Origin: Ignavibacteriota bacterium
GTDB lineage: Bacteria > Bacteroidota > Ignavibacteria > Ignavibacteriales > Melioribacteraceae
NCBI GenBank assembly: GCA_016713565.1
Contig: JADJOX010000003.1
Coordinates: forward strand, 248,001-312,000
Direction of reading: 5' to 3'
DNA: 64,000 nucleotides
The notes beneath the pieces were generated by a model that worked only from the letters and a program-made list of their open reading frames with translations, was not told the DNA's origin and made no database searches. Positions 27,413 through 35,611 of the stretch are shown one piece after another. Every line of letters begins with the position of its first letter. The first letter of the stretch is position 1. The position numbers and the translations under genes were made by a program.

Positions 27413-29743
27413 TTATTTTAAAAACAACATTTTTTTTGTTTGAATAAAATCACCCGAGACAAGCTTATAAAAATATATTCCGCTTGATAAATCTGAAGCG
27501 TTGAATTCAATTTTATAATTACCGGGTTTTTGTTTTCTGTTTACAAGAGTTGTAACTTCTTCGCCTAATACACTGTATACTTTCAGCTGTACCAAATCAT
27601 TAGAATGAATAACAGCATTAGCAGTTTCACTATTTTCTTTTGCGGCAATACTGTATTCAATTATAGTGGCGGGATTAAACGGATTTGGATAATTCTGCAT
27701 AAGTTTAAATTTAAAAGGCAATTTATCACTTTCAATATTTCCGGCATCAGTTAAACTTGAGAAAGTAAAAAGTTTTCCACCGCCTGCAGCTAAATTAATT
27801 TCAAAGTTTGATTTACCATTAACGTCAATTGTATTAACCGTTTCCCATGTATTATTCTGCACATTAAAATAAATTAAGTTTTCCGAAATTCCGTTTAGTG
27901 AAACAGTCGCATTCACCGCATCCTTATAACTTTTATTCATGAGCATAAAATATTTATTTGAATCACTGTCACTGAAATAACCTATAACAAAATTTGCATT
28001 TTCAGAAATTGAACTAATAATTCCATCAACTGGTAATTTCCATTTCGGATCCGAAATAATTGAATGGTAAACACCGGTAGTTTGCAGCTGAACCATAATT
28101 TGAGAAAGTGAATCTATTTCCGCGTTTATTTTTTGAATTGAAGGATAAATTAATTCTCTATCTGGGTTTCCTGTTAATCCCCAATCTCCGTGCCAATGAA
28201 ACCAAATCAACGCATGAACTCCGTAAGTCAAAGAAGAATAAACCAGCCATCTATGTTCTGCTTCAGAAGGCGTTCTCCAGTTCAAACCGCTTTCAACCGT
28301 TCCATTTGTTCCAATAGCTTGAATTATGTTGCAGAACGGAATATCATATTTTAAAGCATATTTCCTAATGATATCAATATTAGTAAAATATTCTCCGCCG
28401 TCGTATCCATTATAAAAATGATATCTGTCATAGCTGAGTAATTCGAGTTTTGCGGTTTGCAATAATGCATCGATATATTCTCCATAACCTGTTCCGCTTG
28501 GCCAAATATTTACAAAGCTCAATCGTGAAGGATCTTTTGTTCGAATTCGTTCAACAACTTTTCCAATATTTTTAAATGCTCCTTCATGCGGTTCATCGCA
28601 AATATGATAACCAATCAAGTTCGGATCATCTTTATATTTATCAATCACGGCATCAAGGTTGAGCAGCATATCTTCAGTCAAATCCGGTGCTTCAACATTG
28701 TCTTCACTTCGTAAATATTGATCTCCGCCTAAAATGCCCGTTACAAGTACAAAATATTTTAAATTGTATTTTTTCACCATGGAGACCAATTCATCTTCAG
28801 GTCTTACCCACAAAACATTTTTAAAGTGAGCGTCTTTATAATACTGAAATACTTCATCTTCATATGGAAGTCCGTACCACGCGTAAGGCGGCGACCAAGC
28901 GCTAAGTAAAAATACATCTTGCTTCCAATATTTATCATTTACATTAAAAGTTAAAGTCCGCTCCGTTGTATCAATATCATTGAACAATTGAAGAGTTAAA
29001 TTATATATTCCGAAATTTCTAAATGAAATTGCCCAACCGACAGAGTCAGCAGATTCTCTATACAATGTTCCATGTTCATTATCAATATTTCCATTCAATA
29101 AATCAACGCCGTTCGGCAATATCAATTTGCTTTTTAACGAAGATTCAACGTCCCCGGCATTACTTACAGACGCGTATAATTTTACTGCTTGATCAGGTTT
29201 ATAAATTGTTCTGTATGAGGCAAAGTTATTTATTTTGGGAACTGCCCCGATTCTAACAATTCGTATATAGTCAATTTCAATTTTACTCCCAATTGACGGA
29301 TTAAAATCGAGCCGCATTATTTTTGTTATTTTTCCTGTCCATTGTTTGTTTTGATAGACGGGAATTTTAAATTCTTGAAAAGTAGTATCACCATTAGAAA
29401 AAAACTGCATAAATCCCCAATTGCCGGAATCATTATTCCACATAATCTTTCCTGAACTTGCCCCGGGGATTTTCAACCTAACATAAATAAATCCGTAATC
29501 CTTAGACTCCAATTCAAAAACATCACTGCTTAACGATGGAAAATCACTAGCAACAGTCGCGCTTAAAAAACCATTTTCAACAACAGAATCTTTTAAGGCT
29601 TTGCTTAATAAAATTCCCTCAAAATCTCCATTTTGATTAAATTCCCAAGACTTTCCAATTACTTGCGCATTTATATCAGCAAACGAGAAGATCAAGAATA
29701 TGTTGAATATTATAATTGTATGGATAGTGCTTTTATAAATCAT
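27413..29743 (-). CDS. T9SS-exported multidomain protein with TIM-barrel glycosidase-like core
   Basis: ATG 29743 (776 residues) is preferred because AGGGA precedes it and a clear signal peptide (MIYKSTIHTIIIFN to INAQ) follows; the longer frame would overlap the neighbouring gene. Residues about 30-165 look like a carbohydrate-binding jelly roll (IYVRLKIPG, LDFNPSIGSKIEIDYIRIV). An Ig-like domain spans about 170-270. A TIM-barrel-like core from about 275 has WSPPYAWYG, VLWVRPEDEL, LIGYHICDEPHEG (about 377-389; DEP resembles the acid/base of clan-A glycosidases), LLSYDRYHFY and HALIWFHWHGDWG. The C-terminal about 85 residues are a T9SS sorting domain with NYPNPFNP and a closing TKKMLFLK. I do not recognise the GH family of the core. 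Confidence 0.78.
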   Translation of the reverse strand: MIYKSTIHTIIIFNIFLIFSFADINAQVIGKSWEFNQNGDFEGILLSKALKDSVVENGFLSATVASDFPSLSSDVFELESKDYGFIYVRLKIPGASSGKIMWNNDSGNWGFMQFFSNGDTTFQEFKIPVYQNKQWTGKITKIMRLDFNPSIGSKIEIDYIRIVRIGAVPKINNFASYRTIYKPDQAVKLYASVSNAGDVESSLKSKLILPNGVDLLNGNIDNEHGTLYRESADSVGWAISFRNFGIYNLTLQLFNDIDTTERTLTFNVNDKYWKQDVFLLSAWSPPYAWYGLPYEDEVFQYYKDAHFKNVLWVRPEDELVSMVKKYNLKYFVLVTGILGGDQYLRSEDNVEAPDLTEDMLLNLDAVIDKYKDDPNLIGYHICDEPHEGAFKNIGKVVERIRTKDPSRLSFVNIWPSGTGYGEYIDALLQTAKLELLSYDRYHFYNGYDGGEYFTNIDIIRKYALKYDIPFCNIIQAIGTNGTVESGLNWRTPSEAEHRWLVYSSLTYGVHALIWFHWHGDWGLTGNPDRELIYPSIQKINAEIDSLSQIMVQLQTTGVYHSIISDPKWKLPVDGIISSISENANFVIGYFSDSDSNKYFMLMNKSYKDAVNATVSLNGISENLIYFNVQNNTWETVNTIDVNGKSNFEINLAAGGGKLFTFSSLTDAGNIESDKLPFKFKLMQNYPNPFNPATIIEYSIAAKENSETANAVIHSNDLVQLKVYSVLGEEVTTLVNRKQKPGNYKIEFNASDLSSGIYFYKLVSGDFIQTKKMLFLK

Positions 29744-29756
29744 TTTTTCCCTAAAA

Positions 29757-32700
29757 TTATTTTTTGAAATAACAGTCTGCCGGCACAATTTGTTTTTCGG
29801 TATTCGGTCCTTCATATTCAAGCTGCAAACCTTTACCGCCGCCAGCTTGAAAATAATTTACTTGAATCAGGTGTTTTCCGATATCAAGATCAACACTGCC
29901 TGAACTGCCAGAAAATCCGTGCAAATCATCAGCGTTTACAACTAATTTATTGTCGATCCATAATTTACTTCCGTCATTTGATGTCAGATAAAATGTGTAT
30001 TTTCCTTTGTGATGAATCTCAATGAAACCGGTAAAAATTATTCCAAATTTATCGTCTAAAACTTTAAACTGATTTAGATTTATATCAAAAATGTTTCCCG
30101 TTTTTTGCGGCTTTAATTTTGTAAAATCCGGAAGTTTATGCCAAGCGCCAACATAATAATTATAATTTATACCGTTTTGGATTGAATCTAAAAATATAAT
30201 TCTATTTGTTTTTGTATTGCCGAAATCATTTGGAGTTCTAAATACTTTTGCTTTTACGACTGTACTTTTATTCAATGAAAAAGGTTTGGTAAATAGTTTT
30301 GAATTGAAATTCGGCTCGCTTCCATCAAGCGTGTAATGTATCTCAGAATCTTTTGAGTATTGACGAATATTAATTTTGACGGAATCCGGCGCGAACAATA
30401 TTGTATCAGCGGGATCAATAACAGGAATTGAAACCATCGGTGATTTAATAAATTTACTTATATTCTTAACAATAATTTTATAATTGCCTGATGGAATAGA
30501 AAATTGTAATGTGTTATTAGATGAGCCGTAAAATTTTATGTTTGAATCTTCAGTTAAATATTCAGTACTTTTATCACCGGGAAGATAAATTTCGGCTTTT
30601 GTATTCGGCGGAATTGAAACATTGAAATTCAAATTGCCATTACTGTAAACCCAATCACTTTTAATCTCACCATAAATAGAATGGTATGATGCGCTTACAA
30701 AATCAAGATCGCTTACCAAAACTGGCTTAATTATTATATGCTTAAATCCGGGGTTTTCGGGATCAGGAAGGATACCGCCCAAAGCTTGAAAAAACCACGC
30801 GCAAACACTTCCGAACATTGGATGACTATGAGAATCATGACCAAGCCAAGTCTCCCAAATTGATGTAGCGCCTCTTTCAATATTGTAACCAAAACTTGGA
30901 AAATCTCTTCTATTCATAATTGTATAAGCTAAATCCGGTCTGCCATATTTTGTCAATACTTCAAGTAAATACGGAGTTGCCATCATTCCGGTATCAAAAT
31001 GTCCAATGGTCTTCATTTCAATATTTTGCGCGAGATTATCAAATACTTTTTTTTCAATTTCATTTGGGACTAAACCAAATGCCAAAGGAAATACATTTGC
31101 TCCCTGTCTTCCAATCGAGTAATTATTTGTGGATGTGTTAAAATATCTTTTATTAAATGCTGATTTAACTTTTTCGGCTTTTTCAGTAAATTTTTTTGAA
31201 TCGGCAGGTTTACCCAATACTGCCGCGATTTTTGTTATTAATGTTAAATCATAATAGTAATATGCTGAGCTAACTAAAGACGGAGGTATTTCTGTCTCTG
31301 TTGGCGGAACCCATTCACCCAATTCTTTTTCAACTACTAAGCCTTCTTTATCCGTAATTGAATTTAAGTAACCCAAATATTTTTTCATTCCATCGTAATG
31401 ATCCGCAAGAATTTGTTTATCGCCGTAATATAAATACATGTACCATGGAATTATGATATACGCAGAGCCCCAAGGTGTTCCTCCGCCGCCGCCGTGATAC
31501 GGAACTGTATTTGGAACATAACCCGTAATCTTATTTTGAGCATCTGAAATATCGTTTAGCCATTTTGTATAAAAGCTTTGCATTTCAAAATTATAAATCG
31601 CGGCTTGCGCGGATATCTGACCATCGCCGGTATAACCTCTACGTTCTCGATGAGGACAATCACTCGGCACGCCTCCGTGCATATTTCCTGTCTGCGTTTT
31701 TTTGTAATCATTTTCAATTCTAGTAAAAAGATCATTTGAACATTCAAAATTACCAGCTGAACTTACATCTGTATTTACAATTCTTCCTTCAATATTATCA
31801 ATGTTTAATTCAATATTGTTACTTTCAATTTCAACATATCGGAACGCATGCCAAGTAAATTTTGGTTCCCATATTTCAAGCTCACTGCCTTTAAGAATAT
31901 AAGTATCTGATTGTTCAAATGAATTTCCGCTGTCTTCATAAAAATTTAATTTAAGCGTATCTCCTTTATTGCCTTTTACTTTAAGTTTGACCCAGCCTGA
32001 AAACATTGTCCCAAAATCATATTTGAAATTATCTTTTTTTATTTTTGAAAATGATGAAGGTTTAATAGTTTTAATAATTCTATCAGGCGGTGACATTTGC
32101 GCATTTAATTTGCCTTCCGGCGTTCTTAAATATTTTGCGTTTATCCATTTAGTGTCATCGAAATTGACCAAATTCCAATTATCTTCTTCCAACCTCGAAT
32201 CATAAATTTCACCGTGGTATAAATTATTATCAACAATAGGACCTGTACCTATTTTCCAACTATCGTCACTAATTACAGTTGATCTTGTTCCATCATCATA
32301 TTCAATTTCCAATTGGGCAAGCAGCCGCGGTGTGTTAAAAGAGATTGGCAAATATTCATCTCTTTCGTTTTGAAAATACCAGCCGTTTCCGAGAATAACA
32401 GAAATTACATTTTCACCAACTGTCAATTCGTTTTTAACATCAAATGTATTATAGAGAATTCGGCTTGACATGTTCGCAATTCTTCCGCCTTCATAATTTT
32501 CATTTTGTCTTTTGTCATAATTCGTCTGGTTTGGTGAAAGTAAATAATCACCTACTTTTTTACCATTTAAATAATTTTCGTAATAACCTAATCCGGTAAT
32601 ATAAATCCTTGCCTCTTTAACCGTTCTATAAATATTAAATTTTTTTCTAAGATATATCGCGGGGTTTCGTTGTCCTGCAATTACATTTTTTAGTTCATCT

Positions 32701-33167
32701 TTCCCGATCCATTTTGCCGACCAATCACTTTGTTTTAGCAATCCCATTTCAAAAAAGCCTTGTTTACTCCATTTTGATTCTATATTATAATTATCCCAAA
32801 CTTTTACTTTCCAAAAAACTCTTTGTCTGGATGTAAGTTCTTTACCAATATATTTAATTTGATTTGATGTCGAAGAAATTACTTTTTTCGAATCCCACAG
32901 ATCGCCAATATTTTTATTAAGATTTTCTAAACTGCTTGATGCTATAATTTGATAAGCTTTCTGTTCAAAGTTATTTTTATTAGATATTAATTCCCAGCTT
33001 AACCTTGGCTCTGTCCTATCAATCCCAATGGGATTTTCAAGATATTCGCATTTTAAATTTTCAATTGATACATTATCATCAATTTTCGAACAAGATAAAA
33101 TGCTTGACAGAAAAATTCCAATTACTATAAATTTGGAAAAACTTAAGTGTAATTTTTTCATTTTCAT
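29757..33167 (-). CDS. GH78 alpha-L-rhamnosidase lipoprotein with chitobiase-C-like and PA14 tail
   Basis: The 1136-residue protein has a lipoprotein signal (SSILSCSK) and the complete GH78 series: N-terminal Ig-like part (RLSWELIS, AYQIIASS), rhamnosidase N-domain, and barrel with PSDCPHRERRGYTGDGQ at about 501-517, a clear version of the family's acidic signature. TSIWETWLGHDSHSHPMFGS and the tail HIIIKPVLVSDLDFVSASYHS end the catalytic region. A chitobiase-C-like domain (IHYTLDGSEPNFNSKLF) and a PA14 domain (TSNDGSKLWIDNKLVVNADD) follow, as in the GH78 gene at 14376, so the two are paralogs with divergent barrels. Its ATG overlaps the stop of the upstream CE15 gene as ATGA, suggesting translational coupling. 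A second ATG two codons in (33161) is possible. Confidence 0.95.
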   Translation of the reverse strand: MKMKKLHLSFSKFIVIGIFLSSILSCSKIDDNVSIENLKCEYLENPIGIDRTEPRLSWELISNKNNFEQKAYQIIASSSLENLNKNIGDLWDSKKVISSTSNQIKYIGKELTSRQRVFWKVKVWDNYNIESKWSKQGFFEMGLLKQSDWSAKWIGKDELKNVIAGQRNPAIYLRKKFNIYRTVKEARIYITGLGYYENYLNGKKVGDYLLSPNQTNYDKRQNENYEGGRIANMSSRILYNTFDVKNELTVGENVISVILGNGWYFQNERDEYLPISFNTPRLLAQLEIEYDDGTRSTVISDDSWKIGTGPIVDNNLYHGEIYDSRLEEDNWNLVNFDDTKWINAKYLRTPEGKLNAQMSPPDRIIKTIKPSSFSKIKKDNFKYDFGTMFSGWVKLKVKGNKGDTLKLNFYEDSGNSFEQSDTYILKGSELEIWEPKFTWHAFRYVEIESNNIELNIDNIEGRIVNTDVSSAGNFECSNDLFTRIENDYKKTQTGNMHGGVPSDCPHRERRGYTGDGQISAQAAIYNFEMQSFYTKWLNDISDAQNKITGYVPNTVPYHGGGGGTPWGSAYIIIPWYMYLYYGDKQILADHYDGMKKYLGYLNSITDKEGLVVEKELGEWVPPTETEIPPSLVSSAYYYYDLTLITKIAAVLGKPADSKKFTEKAEKVKSAFNKRYFNTSTNNYSIGRQGANVFPLAFGLVPNEIEKKVFDNLAQNIEMKTIGHFDTGMMATPYLLEVLTKYGRPDLAYTIMNRRDFPSFGYNIERGATSIWETWLGHDSHSHPMFGSVCAWFFQALGGILPDPENPGFKHIIIKPVLVSDLDFVSASYHSIYGEIKSDWVYSNGNLNFNVSIPPNTKAEIYLPGDKSTEYLTEDSNIKFYGSSNNTLQFSIPSGNYKIIVKNISKFIKSPMVSIPVIDPADTILFAPDSVKINIRQYSKDSEIHYTLDGSEPNFNSKLFTKPFSLNKSTVVKAKVFRTPNDFGNTKTNRIIFLDSIQNGINYNYYVGAWHKLPDFTKLKPQKTGNIFDINLNQFKVLDDKFGIIFTGFIEIHHKGKYTFYLTSNDGSKLWIDNKLVVNADDLHGFSGSSGSVDLDIGKHLIQVNYFQAGGGKGLQLEYEGPNTEKQIVPADCYFKK

Positions 33168-34420
33168 TTTAAGTGTTTATCGGCAAAATTTAGATACTGT
33201 TCCCAATCATATTTAGTTATATCATGTCCGCCGCCGCGAATATGATAAGCAAATTTACCGGTAAGTTTTGGTTCATTTAATTCCGGTATTTTTATCGAAT
33301 CAAATACTTCTTCTTTATAAAGTTTATATACCGGTGCGGAATAATACAAAGATAAATATTCGCCGTAAGGATCTGCCCAAAGATCTTTTTCCGCGCTTGC
33401 TACATAAATTGGACGAGGCGCAATAAGCGCAATAAGCATATTTTGATCGAACGGTAAGTTTTCCTCTTTGCCATTGTAATTATGAAATGTTTTGCAAAAC
33501 CAATGAGGAAAATTAGAGTTTATATCGGATAATTTTTCACCGAATATTCTTTTGGAAAGCGCCGCTCCGCCGCATCCTGAATTATTTGAAATTACCATAG
33601 CAAATCTTTGATCTTTTGCTCCTGCCCAAAGCACAGTTTTACCAAGTCGGGAATGACCGAAAACAATTACTTTATTCTTGTCAATGTTTTTATCGGTTTC
33701 AATATAATCCATCGCTTTTGAAAGTCCGTAAGCCCAAGCTGAAATGGATCCCCATTCATTTTCCTTTAATGATTTATCTTTATAAGAATAAAATAATTTA
33801 TGAATCCCATTTTGAAATCCGTCGTCAAAATCCGGATCTACATCACCATAATAAATAGTTGCTAATCCGTAGCCTCTTTCTAAAATTCTTTCAACAGGCC
33901 ATCTGCTTGATCTTACTCCTCTTGATAAATGATCAGCTTTATTGTTGAAAATACAAAATTCAATATTGTTCGGCACATAACTATCTGTAATGGAAATATT
34001 TGTGTCGCAATGTATTGTATGATTTCCGTAAAAATTCATTCCAAGAAATATTGGAACCGGCTTATTTAATTTCGGCAGAAAAATTAAAATCGTCATTTCC
34101 AAGGAATCAGAATCATTAAAAAAAACTGCTTCAACTTCCTTCAATACCGCCTTACCGCACAACGCGTTTTTTATTTCCTTTTTAATATTAAATTTTACTT
34201 TAATATTATTTGCTGGAACTTTACCATATTCATAATTTTCAAAAAGTTCTAAAACTTCATTCCTTCTTTTGTTTTCCCAATCATTAGCAGTTATAATTTT
34301 AGTTCCGTCATTTGAGACAAGTAATTCCGGTAAATCAAATTTTAACGAATCATTTTGCTGAGAAATGATTTGATTAAAAAAATAAAATAGAATTAAGTTA
34401 ACCCAAATTATTTTTTTCAT
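33164..34420 (-). CDS. CE15 glucuronoyl esterase-like exported protein
   Basis: A 418-residue alpha/beta hydrolase with a signal peptide ending QIISQQ. CE15 landmarks are strong: VFGHSRLGKTVLWAG with nucleophile Ser257, ISNNSGCGGAALSKRIFGEK, NFPHWFC, SAEKDLWADPYGEY (acid-residue loop) and RGGGHDIT with catalytic His399. CE15 enzymes cleave esters of glucuronic acid (4-O-methyl-glucuronoyl esters in lignin-carbohydrate linkages). This implies that the target glycan carries esterified uronic acid, or that the enzyme has a related ester target. The gene overlaps the downstream GH78 start by four bases and follows the alpha/beta esterase by 15 bases. The family call is strong; the natural ester is inferred. 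Confidence 0.9.
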   Translation of the reverse strand: MKKIIWVNLILFYFFNQIISQQNDSLKFDLPELLVSNDGTKIITANDWENKRRNEVLELFENYEYGKVPANNIKVKFNIKKEIKNALCGKAVLKEVEAVFFNDSDSLEMTILIFLPKLNKPVPIFLGMNFYGNHTIHCDTNISITDSYVPNNIEFCIFNNKADHLSRGVRSSRWPVERILERGYGLATIYYGDVDPDFDDGFQNGIHKLFYSYKDKSLKENEWGSISAWAYGLSKAMDYIETDKNIDKNKVIVFGHSRLGKTVLWAGAKDQRFAMVISNNSGCGGAALSKRIFGEKLSDINSNFPHWFCKTFHNYNGKEENLPFDQNMLIALIAPRPIYVASAEKDLWADPYGEYLSLYYSAPVYKLYKEEVFDSIKIPELNEPKLTGKFAYHIRGGGHDITKYDWEQYLNFADKHLK

Positions 34421-34435
34421 TTTTGCGCATCTCGT

Positions 34436-35590
34436 TTAATGTAAATTCAGATATTTAATTACCGCTTCATCACCAATAAGTGCATTTTTTGGTCTTGGAT
34501 TTTTGTCATTGAAAACCTGCAGTTGTTCCATGGGTAAAATTTTAACGAAATTTTCATTTACTGTTCCGTTAAAATTTACGGCACTTTCATTCAACTTAAG
34601 ATGATAAGCAAGGAAAATATAAGCTGCGGCTCTTTTAGAATATCCATAATCGTGCTTCTCCGCCGGGAAATGCACATTTTCAACTTTGTGTTCAGCGTTA
34701 TAAAGTGAGTATACCTTTTGAATATATGGATATTCAATTCTAGGTGTGTTTCTTGTCCAATCCATTCCATCGGATATTAAAAGCATTGGTCTTGGAGCGG
34801 CAAGAGCGGCTATTTCAACATTATTTGTTTGAAAATTGTTACTTTTGTGAATCGGCATTCCGCTTTCGCAAATGCATCCTCCAAAAAAATGAGCTGAAAC
34901 CTGAACAACCGGTACAGAAACTTTAATTCGATTATCCAAAGCAGTTAACATAAATGTCTGCGTTCCGCCGCCCGATTCACCAGTCATTCCAATTCTGCTT
35001 GTATCAACTTCAGGGAGTGAAATTAGATATTCTAAAACTCTTCGGCTATTAAAGGTTTGTATAGGAAGCGCAATTGGAATTAAGTGATTTACTTGCGTCG
35101 ATTCTCCATAGCCGATCATGTCATAAGCAAAAACAATAGCTCCCATTTTTGCTAGCACCGCGGATCGATATTGAACATCTTCTTTGAATCTTTTGTCTTT
35201 TGTGTGACCATGCGTGCACAAAACTGCGGGGTTTTTATCTTTCAGATTAATCGGTTTATATAAATTGCCGGTAATGTAAAATCCCGGGAAACTTTCAATA
35301 GCAATATTTTCAACTGTATAGCCGTCCATTAATTTTTTATTTCTAATAATTGGATTAAAGTTTCCAACTATTTTGGGCATTTGTTCTAACTTCATTCCTT
35401 CAATTATCCCACTACGAATTCTATCTGCTCGTTTATTCCATGTTTCTAAGTTATTCCACTGAGCAGCAAATTCTTTCATCTTTAAATTCGCTTCATCTTC
35501 ACTCCAGTATTTTCCCACGCATAACATTGAACTCTGACAATGAGAAATCAATTGAGCAAATAATAAGAAACCAAAGATCATTTTTTTCAT
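34436..35590 (-). CDS. Exported alpha/beta-hydrolase esterase (acetyl xylan esterase-like)
   Basis: A 384-residue exported hydrolase. The nucleophile elbow is GMTGESGGGTQ with Ser206; AVLCTHGHTKDKR forms the oxyanion-hole region, FAYDMIGYGES is a typical strand-5 motif, LLISDGMDW is the acid position and EKHDYGYS carries His313. The N-terminal cap includes RIRSGIIEGMKLEQMPK, which is common in dienelactone-hydrolase-like plant cell wall esterases. It likely removes acetyl or other acyl groups from the glycan, complementing the CE15 and SGNH esterases. Signal peptide ends near ISHCQ. The gene lies 15 bases from the CE15 gene and 21 from the GH95 gene, within the same operon. The exact carbohydrate esterase family cannot be fixed by eye. 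Confidence 0.82.
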   Translation of the reverse strand: MKKMIFGFLLFAQLISHCQSSMLCVGKYWSEDEANLKMKEFAAQWNNLETWNKRADRIRSGIIEGMKLEQMPKIVGNFNPIIRNKKLMDGYTVENIAIESFPGFYITGNLYKPINLKDKNPAVLCTHGHTKDKRFKEDVQYRSAVLAKMGAIVFAYDMIGYGESTQVNHLIPIALPIQTFNSRRVLEYLISLPEVDTSRIGMTGESGGGTQTFMLTALDNRIKVSVPVVQVSAHFFGGCICESGMPIHKSNNFQTNNVEIAALAAPRPMLLISDGMDWTRNTPRIEYPYIQKVYSLYNAEHKVENVHFPAEKHDYGYSKRAAAYIFLAYHLKLNESAVNFNGTVNENFVKILPMEQLQVFNDKNPRPKNALIGDEAVIKYLNLH

Positions 35591-35611
35591 AATAATTTTT
35601 TCCGATTAAAT

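Noticed and set aside
29744..29821. Longer N-terminus of the T9SS hydrolase gene
   Set aside because: It would overlap the upstream GH78 gene, adds a charged stretch before the signal peptide, and the AGGGA site points to ATG 29743.
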